From contig NZ_JAHXBN010000006.1 in NCBI RefSeq assembly GCF_019924045.1, positions 241,864 to 305,863 of the forward strand: a stretch of 64,000 bases of DNA, given 5' to 3'. Both the position numbers and the translations under genes were made by a program. The DNA comes from Dyadobacter fermentans (GTDB taxonomy: Bacteria; Bacteroidota; Bacteroidia; Cytophagales; Spirosomataceae). Shown piece by piece: positions 50,498 to 59,408 of the stretch (within the stretch, counting starts at the first letter, position 1; every line of letters starts with the position of its first letter). A model generated the notes under the pieces. It had not been told where the DNA came from, made no database searches, and was given only the letters and a program-made list of their open reading frames with translations.

Positions 50498-51478
50498 TTA
50501 ATACTTACTCCCCACCCAGGCCAGCAACGGCAGCCCGATAAATGTTCCGAGCCCAGCCTCCCAGCCGCCGAATGCAGCCACGATGATCGAAAGTAGCACC
50601 ACGACCACCGGGTACAAATACAGCAACATTCCAAACAAAACCGAATCATAAAAAACCGATCGCGCGGTAAGTTTCGCTGCTTTGCCCTCGAAGAAGTAAT
50701 ACAGCGGCAAATGAATAGTGCGACCAATCCAGCCGATGGCACTCAGCAATGGATTGCCTTTCGCTTTCGGCGTAGCACATCGGTCGAAAAATGCATTGAG
50801 TTGTCGTTGCTGCTCCGCTTTGGGCAGATCGGCGGGGACGGTGAGGATCTCCGCATTCATCTTCCGGTCGAGGATTTCGTTGAATTCCCGCAGCCATTTT
50901 TCGTATTCCTGCGGGCTGGTTTGAATGTCGTCCGCGGCGATGGCTTCCCCGAAATTCAATGAAACGCGTTTGCCGGGACCACGGAAGTTTTCATAATTCA
51001 AGCCGGTAGGAATCACTTTCATACTTTGGAGCGCGTCGTCGCCGTACCAGATCTTATAGGCCATCCGCGCGGTACCTTTGCCGAGCGGCCGAAGGCGCCA
51101 TTCGTTTACACAAATACCTTCCGAAAATACAACTACGGCATCGCCTTTTTTTAATGCATCGTGGCTTTCCTGCGCAGTAACGTCATGATTTTTAACATAT
51201 TGCCGACCTTCCGAGCCACGAAAAACCGGGATCAGGTTGATCTGCCGCAGCCAGAATGCCGCCGCTTTTTTGCGGAACACGTCCCCGCGTGTGAGCGTGT
51301 GAATCGGCTGTTCCAAAACGGAACCGATCACAACGGCGTCGAAAAAAGAATCGGGATGATTGGAGGCCAGCAGCAACGGCGCCCCTTTGGGTAATTTATC
51401 GAAATTGACTACGCAAAGCTTTCTCAGATAAATAGGCAATGCCAGACGGACCAGAAAACGCGAGAAATAGTAAAACAA
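50498..51478 (-). CDS. Phospholipid/glycerol acyltransferase (PlsC-like)
   Basis: Membrane-associated acyltransferase, probably transferring fatty acyl groups to a lysophospholipid. PLLLASNHPDSFFDAVVIGSVLEQPIHTLTRGDVFRKKAAAFWLRQ near residues 34-80 carries the HxxxxxD catalytic motif in the Bacteroidota form (one residue longer than HX4D). The second block is VVVFSEGICVNEWRLRPLGKGTARMAYKI, matching the EGTR-type block. A cluster of hydrophobic residues at the C-terminus (LFGMLLYLYPVVVVLLSIIVAAFGG) gives one or two membrane helices. At 326 residues it is somewhat longer than the average PlsC. Confidence 0.85.
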   Translation of the reverse strand: MFYYFSRFLVRLALPIYLRKLCVVNFDKLPKGAPLLLASNHPDSFFDAVVIGSVLEQPIHTLTRGDVFRKKAAAFWLRQINLIPVFRGSEGRQYVKNHDVTAQESHDALKKGDAVVVFSEGICVNEWRLRPLGKGTARMAYKIWYGDDALQSMKVIPTGLNYENFRGPGKRVSLNFGEAIAADDIQTSPQEYEKWLREFNEILDRKMNAEILTVPADLPKAEQQRQLNAFFDRCATPKAKGNPLLSAIGWIGRTIHLPLYYFFEGKAAKLTARSVFYDSVLFGMLLYLYPVVVVLLSIIVAAFGGWEAGLGTFIGLPLLAWVGSKY

Positions 51479-51499
51479 GGTTCAAAAAGTAAGTTTTTG

Positions 51500-51528
51500 C
51501 AAAATTATGGGATTATTTTTTTATTCAA
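51500..51528 (-). promoter_or_regulatory. Promoter of the PlsC-like gene
   Basis: On the minus strand TTG (51526-51528), an 18-bp spacer and TAATTTTG (51500-51507) match the -33/-7 pair. Transcription would begin close to the ATG. Confidence 0.65.
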
Positions 51529-51566
51529 TCCCAACAGCCAGGGTATTCTGCTCCGGTGAGTTTGCT

Positions 51567-51574
51567 ACCTTTGG
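51567..51574 (+). promoter_or_regulatory. -7 promoter box for the kinase-fold gene
   Basis: TACCTTTG matches TAnnTTTG, 31 bp before the ATG at 51606. It is divergent to the PlsC promoter. Confidence 0.5.
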
Positions 51575-51605
51575 TGCCATCTGTAAAGCCTAATGCGAGA
51601 TTGGA

Positions 51606-52646
51606 ATGCGTTTAAAAGATTATCCCGAAATTATCCGGAAAGCCTGGGCAGGGTTCGATAGTTCGATCGGGGTCAAATTTGTAGAAGATATCAGTGCCAA
51701 GGTTTCGACCAATCACGTTTTCCGCGTCACGCTTGACAATGACGACAAAGTGGTTGCGAAGCTTTCTTATTTTGGGAAATACGAACATTTCAAGGAGGAC
51801 CACCGGATTATCCAGGCCCTTTCCAATAACCTGCTTTATCCTTTCGAGAATGTCCTGGCGAAGTCGCTGGTGAAGAACAACCAGGTTTATACCTACCGCT
51901 ATCAGGAGGATTTTGTAGATACCTGGGTGGTTTTCTACAACCCGATCCGCGCCATGAACCGCTTGCCGCGCCGGCTCGACGAAGAGCATATCCGAAAGCT
52001 GGGCACCGAGGCGGCCAAGTTCCACCAGGCGTGTTTCCGGGCTAGCCGGTCTATCCCCAAATCGTCCAAAAACCTCCGTACCGATATTCAGCATCTGCTG
52101 GAAATCCTGGATACGGATACCGGCCAGTATGAGCACCGCGGCTACATCCATATCCTGAAAAGGCAATGCGATATTTTCATGAAGAATATCCAGCGCCTGA
52201 ATGTGAGCTCATTCGACCTCATGCCTGTTTTCGTGGACTGGAACATCGGAAATTTCTCGGTTACAGACGATCTGAAACTGTTTTCACGCTGGGACTACGA
52301 CTGGTTCCGCGTTTCGTCGCGGGTGATGGATTTCTACTTTTTCAGCAGGGTGTGTTCCAATGTCGGCGACCGCACGGTATTCAGTTACCTGATCGGGCCA
52401 TTGATGGAAGACCGGTTCCTGATGTTTTTGCAGGAATACCACAAAGTTTACCCGCTCACCGAGAATGAAGTCCGCTTCATGAAGGAAGCATACCGCTTTT
52501 TTATTTTGAATTATGTGATCAAATATGGTAAATACTTTTTCCACCGCTCGTACTGCACCAAGTTGCAGCGCGAGGCCTATGAGCTGTATTTCCCGTCGAT
52601 CGACGGCTTCGATCCCGACAAGATCCTCCGTGCCCTGAAAATTTAG
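51606..52646 (+). CDS. APH-like protein kinase-fold phosphotransferase
   Basis: 346-residue protein with the aminoglycoside phosphotransferase/kinase fold. A likely ATP-anchoring Lys is in KVVAKLSYFGKYEHF near residue 54; the catalytic loop LMPVFVDWNIGNFSVTDD near residues 206-223 keeps the Asp and Asn (D-x-x-x-x-N) but lacks the usual preceding His; and SRWDYDWFRVSSRVMDFYFF near residues 228-247 provides the metal-binding Asp. The C-terminal ~90 residues are helical and basic (RSYCTKLQREAYELYFPS). The catalytic residues look intact, so an active kinase is probable, but the substrate is unknown. It lies 40 bp upstream of a HAD-type phosphatase. Confidence 0.75.
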   Translation: MRLKDYPEIIRKAWAGFDSSIGVKFVEDISAKVSTNHVFRVTLDNDDKVVAKLSYFGKYEHFKEDHRIIQALSNNLLYPFENVLAKSLVKNNQVYTYRYQEDFVDTWVVFYNPIRAMNRLPRRLDEEHIRKLGTEAAKFHQACFRASRSIPKSSKNLRTDIQHLLEILDTDTGQYEHRGYIHILKRQCDIFMKNIQRLNVSSFDLMPVFVDWNIGNFSVTDDLKLFSRWDYDWFRVSSRVMDFYFFSRVCSNVGDRTVFSYLIGPLMEDRFLMFLQEYHKVYPLTENEVRFMKEAYRFFILNYVIKYGKYFFHRSYCTKLQREAYELYFPSIDGFDPDKILRALKI

Positions 52647-52686
52647 CAACCTCCTTTCACCCGTTCACTCCCAAGAAACCAACTGT

Positions 52687-53535
52687 ATGGTACTCGATAA
52701 TTTTAAATCCGTCATCTCGAAATACGACGTTATTTTCTTCGACGCATTCGGCGTGCTCAAAACGTACAACGGGTTGATCCCCGGCATTGAAAACACGTTT
52801 GCCTACCTGCGCGAGCGCGGAAAGGATTTTTACGTGGTTACCAATGATGCCTCCCGCAGCCCCGAGCAACTGGCGCAGAGCTACGTGAACCTGGGCATCA
52901 ACGATGTCACGCCCGACCGCATTATTTCGTCGGGTATGCTCGCCCGCGAATACCTCGATTTGAAAGTAAGAAAAGGCACCGTTGCCTACCTCGGCACCGA
53001 AAACTCGGCACATTATATCGAGACCTCGGATTTAAAAACACTTTCCATTCGCCAGCTGGATTTAAACAACGTGGGCGATATCAATGCACTGGTATTTCTG
53101 GATGATGAAGGTTTCGACTGGAATACGGATTTGACCAAAACGCTGAACCTGCTGCGTAAGCGCAACATTCCGGTAATCGTGGCGAATACGGACAAGACTT
53201 ATCCAGCTTCAAAAAGCCGCGTTTCCTTCGCTATCGGCGCATTGGCGAAGATGATCGAAAACACCATCGGCCGGGAGTTTATCCGCTTCGGTAAGCCCGA
53301 CCCGCAGATGTTCATTTTTGCTTACCAGCACATTAAAAACTATCCTAATGTGAGCAAAAAAGACATTCTCATGGTAGGCGACACGCTAAATACCGACATT
53401 CTTGGCGGTAACAAATTCGGCCTCGACACCGCGCTGGTGCTCACAGGCAATACGCAGGCCGAAGACGCTGAGGTGCGTATCCGCGCGACCGGTATCATCC
53501 CGACTTACATTTGCGTGTCGGCGGTGGTTGAATAG
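52687..53535 (+). CDS. HAD-IIA family hydrolase with altered motif I
   Basis: 282-residue HAD-superfamily protein with a class IIA cap, like NagD. Motif I is DVIFFDAFGVLKTYN (residues 14-28): the first Asp is there, but the second (general acid/base in phosphatases) is replaced by Phe, as also seen in the HAD-IIA-hyp4 group, which has Trp. The rest is intact: Thr in FYVVTNDASRSPEQL, Lys in FGKPDPQMFIFAYQH, and motif IV LMVGDTLNTDILGG. The gene follows the kinase-fold gene directly, so the two probably act on the same compound or its phosphate. Confidence 0.85.
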   Translation: MVLDNFKSVISKYDVIFFDAFGVLKTYNGLIPGIENTFAYLRERGKDFYVVTNDASRSPEQLAQSYVNLGINDVTPDRIISSGMLAREYLDLKVRKGTVAYLGTENSAHYIETSDLKTLSIRQLDLNNVGDINALVFLDDEGFDWNTDLTKTLNLLRKRNIPVIVANTDKTYPASKSRVSFAIGALAKMIENTIGREFIRFGKPDPQMFIFAYQHIKNYPNVSKKDILMVGDTLNTDILGGNKFGLDTALVLTGNTQAEDAEVRIRATGIIPTYICVSAVVE

Positions 53536-53537
53536 CG

Positions 53538-56195
53538 TTACTCGCTCCGCAAGCTTACGACCGGATTGGTTCTGGCCGCCCGCATCGATTGAATGGAAAT
53601 AGTGAGTATCGTGATCAAGGCTGTTATGCCAATGGTCAATGCGAAAATCCACCAGCCGATATCGATGCGGTAGGCATACCTTTGCAGCCAGCTGGACATC
53701 ATAAACCAGCCTAATGCCGCCGCAGGTACAAAACCTGTGACCAGTAACCGCCCGAAATCCTTTCCGAATATCCAGAGCACCTGGTTCTCCGTCGCGCCGA
53801 GTACTTTTCGCACACCGATCTCTTTCGACCGCGATTCGGCCATGAACGTAACGAGGCCGTATAGCCCGAGGCAACCGATCAGGATCGCGATGGCGGAAAA
53901 TACCCGGATAAGGCCCAACAATATTTGTTCGGTAGAATAGAAATCGTTGATCTTGTCTTCCAGAAAACCGGAGTGGTAAACATTCTCCGGAAACAATTCA
54001 TTCCAGACCTTTTCAATGCGGGGCAAGGTCGTATTCATCGTGCCGGTTTGAAGCTTAATGGCCGTCATGGCATAAGCGGTAGGCTCATTGACCACCACCG
54101 CAGGCTGAGCGGAATTACTCAGCGGGTCCAGGTTGAAATCCCTGATAACCCCGACAACCGTACGCTCGTGGTCCCAAAGCCGAATGTCCTTATTCAAAAT
54201 GTCGGCCGGATTCCCGATACCCAGTTGTTTCAGCATTGCCTGGTTTACCAGCGCTTCCCGGCGTGAAGTATCCCTGGATTCGAGGTTTCTTCCTGCCAGC
54301 AATTTTAATCCAAAGACAGGCACATAGTGGTCGTCTCCGATCCGTACGCGCACCTGGAATCGCTCCTTTTCCGTACGATGATCGAATGTAAATGGCTCAT
54401 CAGTATCCATTTGGGTCATAGGGGGCTCTCCGCCCAACGCCACTGCCTGCACACCCGGCATGGTACCAAGTTGGTTGATCCAGGCATCGGTTTTCGCCGC
54501 ATTACCGCCTGGAAGGCCCACCATCAGAATGGCTTCCCGATCAAATCCGGGATCGGCCGTTTTCAAATGCTTCACCTGCGCCGACATCACGATCACCCCG
54601 ATAATGAAAAGCTGCGTGATAAAAAACTGAACAACCACCAGGCTTTTCCTCACCGAAAACTTCCCGTCGCGCCGGCCACCCGGCTTCCCTTTCAATGCGG
54701 CCACCGGATTGAAGCGGGCCAGCACAGCCGATGGATAAAGTCCCGCCAGCAAGATCACAAGCATTACCAGGCACCCAAACCACCACAATGCATGGGTATT
54801 CAACAAATCCAGTACAGAAATGTCTGCGCGAAGCATCCACAATGCGCCGTTCAGCATCGGCAAGTTCAATTGGGCGAGCAGCAACGCCATCACCAACGCC
54901 GCCCCGCACAAGATCGCCGTTTCCAGCATAAACTGCCCGATCAGCTGCGCCCGCGAGCTGCCCATCGTTTTGCGCACCCCCACTTCCTTCGACCGCCTGA
55001 TCGCCTGCGCTGTGGATAAGTTGATGAAGTTCACACAGGCCGCAATGACCAGAAATACGCCGACGACGATCAATGCATATAAAATAGGGCGCGGCGCCGG
55101 ACCGTAGCCGGGCATATGGAACATTTCGTGCAGCGGGATCGTCCGCATTTTGTACGTTCCAGCGTCTTTTGCATTGTAATGCTTCCGTGTAATTTCCGCC
55201 AGTGTCTGGTCAAGCCGGGCCACATCGGAGCCCTCTTTCAATGCAACCCAGCACATCGTAATAGGCTCGCCCCAGGTTTCCATCATGCCGGGGTCATTCC
55301 ACAAGCCTGGCAATGTAGAGTAGGAAATGAGCACATCGTACCGCAGCTGCGTGTTGGAAGGCGGGTTTTCAATGATACCAGTTATCGTAAGGTCTGTTTT
55401 GTTATCCAGGCGCAATATTTTACCAATGGCCTGGCCTGTACCAAAATACTTTTGCGCATACGCTCTCGATAGCACCGCGGTGTTCGGAGCGCTTAATGCA
55501 GCCTGCTGGTCACCCGCCGCCCATTCGGAATCGAAGACGTTGAAATACTCCGGTTCTGTAAAACAGATATTCCGGGATTCTTCAAATTTCTTCGACATGC
55601 CTCCCTTCCCGTCCGGGACGCCCACCAATGCGCCGAATACATTGTTCAGTCGCACGGCACTTTCCACAAACGGGTATTCGTCGCGGAGAACCTGCCCGAG
55701 CGGCCTCGGCGTCACATCTGTCGGCTGCGGTTTATCATTTAAAATATCGGTCACAACCCAATAAATGCGCTCCGATTTGGTATGATAGCGGTTAAAGCTG
55801 AACAGGTAACCCACAAGCAAGAAGATTACCAGTCCGCTCGCTAGCCCTACCGACAGGCCCAGGATGCTGACAATGCTGGTCGTACGATTGCGCCAAAGGT
55901 TCCGCAGCGCGATTTTAAAGTAATTGTTGAACATGGCCGGGTATGGGGTCTGATGGTTCGAATTAGTCCGGGTCCTTAATGCGTTCGACCAGCCTGCCCG
56001 CTCGAACCCGAACCGCAGACGGATGAAGCCTATTACATTCACAGAATAGCGACGGCTCGCCTCTTTTTGCCCAAAAGCCAGGTAATCGGCCTGAAAACGC
56101 TCATAGAGATCGCCCTGCACTTCTTCCAGCAAATGAGGTGTGCATAGTAACCTGAGCAGCGCGTCGGCCCAGCGGGGAGGGCAGGGAGGCTTCAT
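53538..56195 (-). CDS. MacB/FtsX-type ABC permease with N-terminal permease-prefix domain
   Basis: Large 885-residue membrane protein without an ATPase of its own. Residues 1-75 form the soluble permease prefix (PRWADALLRLLCTPHLLEEVQGDLYERFQADY); a MacB-type unit follows at about 85-470 with helices near 105-125, 375-400, 420-450, 475-500; a second FtsX unit at about 500-885 repeats the scheme (LLGLIRVFSAIAILIGCLGLYGLVTFM, DFGRLLVTGFVPAAALGWF, WIFALTIGITALITILTISI). The start overlaps the PadR stop codon (ATGA), so translation is coupled. Such PadR-permease pairs are common in Cytophagales; the exported compound is unknown. Confidence 0.85.
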   Translation of the reverse strand: MKPPCPPRWADALLRLLCTPHLLEEVQGDLYERFQADYLAFGQKEASRRYSVNVIGFIRLRFGFERAGWSNALRTRTNSNHQTPYPAMFNNYFKIALRNLWRNRTTSIVSILGLSVGLASGLVIFLLVGYLFSFNRYHTKSERIYWVVTDILNDKPQPTDVTPRPLGQVLRDEYPFVESAVRLNNVFGALVGVPDGKGGMSKKFEESRNICFTEPEYFNVFDSEWAAGDQQAALSAPNTAVLSRAYAQKYFGTGQAIGKILRLDNKTDLTITGIIENPPSNTQLRYDVLISYSTLPGLWNDPGMMETWGEPITMCWVALKEGSDVARLDQTLAEITRKHYNAKDAGTYKMRTIPLHEMFHMPGYGPAPRPILYALIVVGVFLVIAACVNFINLSTAQAIRRSKEVGVRKTMGSSRAQLIGQFMLETAILCGAALVMALLLAQLNLPMLNGALWMLRADISVLDLLNTHALWWFGCLVMLVILLAGLYPSAVLARFNPVAALKGKPGGRRDGKFSVRKSLVVVQFFITQLFIIGVIVMSAQVKHLKTADPGFDREAILMVGLPGGNAAKTDAWINQLGTMPGVQAVALGGEPPMTQMDTDEPFTFDHRTEKERFQVRVRIGDDHYVPVFGLKLLAGRNLESRDTSRREALVNQAMLKQLGIGNPADILNKDIRLWDHERTVVGVIRDFNLDPLSNSAQPAVVVNEPTAYAMTAIKLQTGTMNTTLPRIEKVWNELFPENVYHSGFLEDKINDFYSTEQILLGLIRVFSAIAILIGCLGLYGLVTFMAESRSKEIGVRKVLGATENQVLWIFGKDFGRLLVTGFVPAAALGWFMMSSWLQRYAYRIDIGWWIFALTIGITALITILTISIQSMRAARTNPVVSLRSE

Positions 56196-56530
56196 ATCGT
56201 GGTGGGTATCAATGTGGCTGATCCTATTGCATTCCAAAGGCGGTTTCGCATTTCCTTGATCTCCGATAATGTCGTGGCGCCCAATGCAGTCACAACAAAC
56301 AGCCGCTTGCGCCTGCCGCCACGCTCGGCCGTAGCCTCCCCCAGGTGCGACGCAAGCATTCCTTTTTCTTCCAAGCGATGCAATGCAGCATGCACAGCGC
56401 TGATATTAGCCGAGCGGCCCGTCTGGTCCTGCAGCTCATCAGCAATGGCCACGCCGTAGGCTTTCTCTTTAAGAACAGCCACGGTTAGCAGCACCAGTTC
56501 TTCAAATTCTCCAAGGTAGGTCCGCTTCAT
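56192..56530 (-). CDS. PadR-family transcriptional regulator
   Basis: 112-residue winged-helix regulator. MKRTYLGEFEELVLLTVAVLKEKAYGVAIADEL opens the PadR domain, followed by SAVHAALHRLEEKGMLAS (recognition helix) and GGRRKRLFVVTALGATTL (wing and beta-turn). The ATG at 56530 is selected because an earlier in-frame ATG precedes an AT-rich stretch without coding character. It overlaps the downstream permease gene by 4 bp, so it most likely represses that gene and itself. Confidence 0.9.
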   Translation of the reverse strand: MKRTYLGEFEELVLLTVAVLKEKAYGVAIADELQDQTGRSANISAVHAALHRLEEKGMLASHLGEATAERGGRRKRLFVVTALGATTLSEIKEMRNRLWNAIGSATLIPTTI

Positions 56531-56653
56531 TATTTTATATATTTCACTTTTGTAGATAAAATAATCATGCCAATTTGAAAGATACTTATATATCAATTAA
56601 TTACATATAAAGTAAAATGACTTTTTTGTCCGTAACCGGACGGCTGTAATTCA

Positions 56654-57664
56654 TTAGCGGACAGCAGGAACAGCCGAAACAGGCACGTAATACTCACGGG
56701 AACGTTGATCTTCCTGCCCAGCTTCGACGCCCTTCCCTAGTTTGCGTAAAAGTACCGCGCGATTTTGGTGGCTTTGTCCGGCCAGCCAGGAGTCAGGGAA
56801 AGAGCGAGCTGAGCGGGTGAAAAGCTCGTACGACTCGCGCAGCAAGGCAGTATCACGCTTCGTCATAAACACTCTTCCTTCTTCGAAGTCCTGCCGCCAG
56901 CGCTTTGCAATGGGGGTCATGCGTTCGGCCTCCTGGAAAACTTTGAATGCGGGTATCACAGGGACCTTCGAATTTTTAGCAACAATGGGCGCCGCAGGCT
57001 TCGCAAAAAACGCCACTATGGCCTCGGTATATGCAACGGCTTCTTTCCGGTTATGTTCAGGCTGTTTCAGTCGCTGCTCTTCGGAAGGGTTTGTAAAAAA
57101 TGACGCCTCTGCGAGTAGTGCGGGCATTCCATAGGTATTTCTGAGTACGGAAGCCCCGGCATCCGCGAATATTGTAAAGTCGGAAACGAGTGACACAGGG
57201 GTCTGGGGTTTATGCAGATATTTCAACAACGCATGAGCCAATTCTTTTCCAAAATCCACACTGGCTACATTCTCCGACATATTTCCATGAAAATAAATGA
57301 TCGGAAAGTTAACCGACGAATCGGCGGTTGCATTGTGATGGATCGAAACGAAAAGATCGGCTTTACGGTCTTTGGCAAGTTTCGCCCGGTCGGCGAGCGG
57401 TACTTCAACATCCGAAACTCTTGTCATCACCACTTTCGCTCCCTTCTTTTCGAGCATTTTTTGCAATAACAGTCCTACCCGCAGGTTTACCCACTCCTCG
57501 CGCTCACCGCCCGGGCCCACACGATAACTGTCAGTTGCCGCGGTACCCCCGTGCCCAGGGTCAATGCAAATGATTTTTCCTTTCAAAGGCTTTCGTTTCG
57601 ATTGCCCTACGGTAAACGATAGGATACCTACGAAAAATAACAGGGTTAGACAGATGCGATTCAT
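56654..57664 (-). CDS. N-acetylmuramoyl-L-alanine amidase (Amidase_3, second copy)
   Basis: Second zinc amidase in the window. Signal peptide at residues 1-20, catalytic domain from KIICIDPGHGGTAATDSYR near residue 30, then ADLFVSIHHNATADSSVNF near residue 103 and PALLAEASFFTNPSEEQRL near residue 180. Residues 220-336 form a further helical and basic region not found in the first amidase, perhaps for binding cell wall or partner protein. At 336 residues it is larger than the first copy. It is divergent from the YifB gene. Confidence 0.9.
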   Translation of the reverse strand: MNRICLTLLFFVGILSFTVGQSKRKPLKGKIICIDPGHGGTAATDSYRVGPGGEREEWVNLRVGLLLQKMLEKKGAKVVMTRVSDVEVPLADRAKLAKDRKADLFVSIHHNATADSSVNFPIIYFHGNMSENVASVDFGKELAHALLKYLHKPQTPVSLVSDFTIFADAGASVLRNTYGMPALLAEASFFTNPSEEQRLKQPEHNRKEAVAYTEAIVAFFAKPAAPIVAKNSKVPVIPAFKVFQEAERMTPIAKRWRQDFEEGRVFMTKRDTALLRESYELFTRSARSFPDSWLAGQSHQNRAVLLRKLGKGVEAGQEDQRSREYYVPVSAVPAVR

Positions 57665-57797
57665 GGGCTTAGTTTAATGGATTCATAAATTAGGAATGAT
57701 CAACCGGTTGCGCAAGCCTTGCATGCGGTTTCCCTGCTTTCGCCTTTTTCCTGCTATTTTTACCAAAAATTTTTCTATTTACTCAAAGCACACACTC

Positions 57798-59339
57798 ATG
57801 CTTGCCAAAACCTACGGAAGCGCCGTTTTCGGCGTCGATGCGACGATCATCACCATTGAAGTAAATGTTGGCCAGGGGCTGGGGTTTTATATGGTCGGCC
57901 TGGCCGACAGCGCTGTGAAGGAAAGCCAGCAGCGGGTAGAAGCCTCTCTGAAACACTTCGGCTACAAAATGCCTAGACAAAAACTGGTTGTAAACCTGGC
58001 GCCCGCCGATATCCGCAAAGAAGGCTCCGCTTACGATCTGCCAATTGCCATTTGCACATTACAATGCTCCGACCAGCTCGTTTGCGCCCGCAACCCCGAG
58101 GACTACATTATCCTCGGCGAGCTCTCGCTCGACGGCATTCTCCGACCTATCAAAGGCGTACTTCCCATCGCTATCGAAGCGCGTAAACAAGGTTTCAAAG
58201 GCATAGTTTTACCTTCAGAAAACGCGTCCGAAGCCGCTATCGTCAACAACCTCGATGTGATCGCCGTCGAAACCCTGGACGACGCCATCGGCTTTTTCAA
58301 GGGAACGAAAGACATCGAGCCCCTCCTCGTCGATACCCGCGACCTCTTTTTCACTTCCCAAAACGACTACGAAGCCGATTTCGAGCATGTTCAAGGGCAG
58401 GAAAATATCAAGCGCGCGTTAGAGATCACCGCGGCGGGCGGACATAATGCCATAATGATCGGTCCGCCCGGAGCCGGCAAAACTATGCTGGCCAAACGTA
58501 TTCCGAGCATATTGCCACCGCTGAGCCTGCCTGAGGCATTGGAAACGACCAAAATACATTCCGTAGCAGGGAGGCTGGGCAAGCAGGCTACACTGGTATC
58601 GCGCCGCCCCTTCCGCTCACCACACCATTCCATCAGCGACGTCGCATTGGTAGGCGGTGGGAGTTATCCACAACCGGGAGAAATATCCCTGGCGCACAAT
58701 GGCGTGCTGTTTTTGGATGAACTTCCGGAATTTAAACGCTCGGTACTGGAAGTCATGCGGCAGCCATTGGAAGAAAGAAGAGTAAGTATTTCGAGGGCCA
58801 AAATGGCTGTTGAATATCCTGCCAACTTCATGCTGATCGCGAGCATGAACCCCTGCCCCTGCGGTTATTACAACCACCCTGAAAAAGACTGCGTTTGCGG
58901 CCCGGGCGTCGTTCAGAAATACCTCAACAAAATCAGCGGCCCGTTACTCGACCGCATCGACCTGCACGTAGAAGTGACACCTGTTTCCTTCGAGCAAATC
59001 TCCTCCACCCGCAAATCGGAAAGCAGCGAGCAGATTCGTGAACGGGTGATACTAGCCCGCCAGCGCCAGACCAAGCGCTTTCAAAATCATAAGGAAATCT
59101 ATTCCAATGCGATGATGACGCCGGAAATGGTAAAACAAATCTGCATTATCAACGAAGGCGGTAAAATGCTCCTCCGCAAAGCCATGGAACGCCTCGGCCT
59201 CTCCGCGCGCGCCTACGACCGTATCCTCAAAGTATCCCGCACCATCGCTGATCTTGCCGATAGCGAGGATATCAAGATCGAGCATTTGGCGGAAGCGATT
59301 CAGTATCGGAGTCTGGACAGGGAGAATTGGGCTGGATGA
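57798..59339 (+). CDS. comM: YifB/ComM family Mg-chelatase-like AAA ATPase
   Basis: Hexameric helicase-like ATPase; ComM promotes branch migration during natural transformation. The N-terminal domain (about 1-170) has MLAKTYGSAVFGVDATIITIE and VNLAPADIRKEGSAYDLPIA, followed by the AAA core with Walker A MIGPPGAGKTMLAKRIPSILP near residue 215, Walker B NGVLFLDELPEFKR near residue 300, and MNPCPCGYYNHPEKDCVC near residue 350, the Cys-rich loop of YifB. The C-terminal domain ends in LAEAIQYRSLDRENW. The ATG at 57798 (513 residues) is the conventional start; earlier codons lack coding character. Confidence 0.94.
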   Translation: MLAKTYGSAVFGVDATIITIEVNVGQGLGFYMVGLADSAVKESQQRVEASLKHFGYKMPRQKLVVNLAPADIRKEGSAYDLPIAICTLQCSDQLVCARNPEDYIILGELSLDGILRPIKGVLPIAIEARKQGFKGIVLPSENASEAAIVNNLDVIAVETLDDAIGFFKGTKDIEPLLVDTRDLFFTSQNDYEADFEHVQGQENIKRALEITAAGGHNAIMIGPPGAGKTMLAKRIPSILPPLSLPEALETTKIHSVAGRLGKQATLVSRRPFRSPHHSISDVALVGGGSYPQPGEISLAHNGVLFLDELPEFKRSVLEVMRQPLEERRVSISRAKMAVEYPANFMLIASMNPCPCGYYNHPEKDCVCGPGVVQKYLNKISGPLLDRIDLHVEVTPVSFEQISSTRKSESSEQIRERVILARQRQTKRFQNHKEIYSNAMMTPEMVKQICIINEGGKMLLRKAMERLGLSARAYDRILKVSRTIADLADSEDIKIEHLAEAIQYRSLDRENWAG

Positions 59340-59376
59340 CGACACGCCTAGTCTATCTTTTCACCTTAAACTTTGT

Positions 59377-59384
59377 TAAATTTG
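59377..59384 (+). promoter_or_regulatory. -7 promoter box for the Uma2 gene
   Basis: TAAATTTG matches TAnnTTTG, 25 bp before the ATG at 59409. It overlaps the alternative TTG start at 59373 and so supports 59409. Confidence 0.45.
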
Positions 59385-59408
59385 GAAACACTACAATTGA
59401 CAAAAGAG

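Noticed and set aside
51606..52646. Kinase-fold gene as an aminoglycoside resistance determinant
   Set aside because: Only the fold is shared; the catalytic loop differs and the neighbour is a HAD protein, so there is no basis to call resistance.
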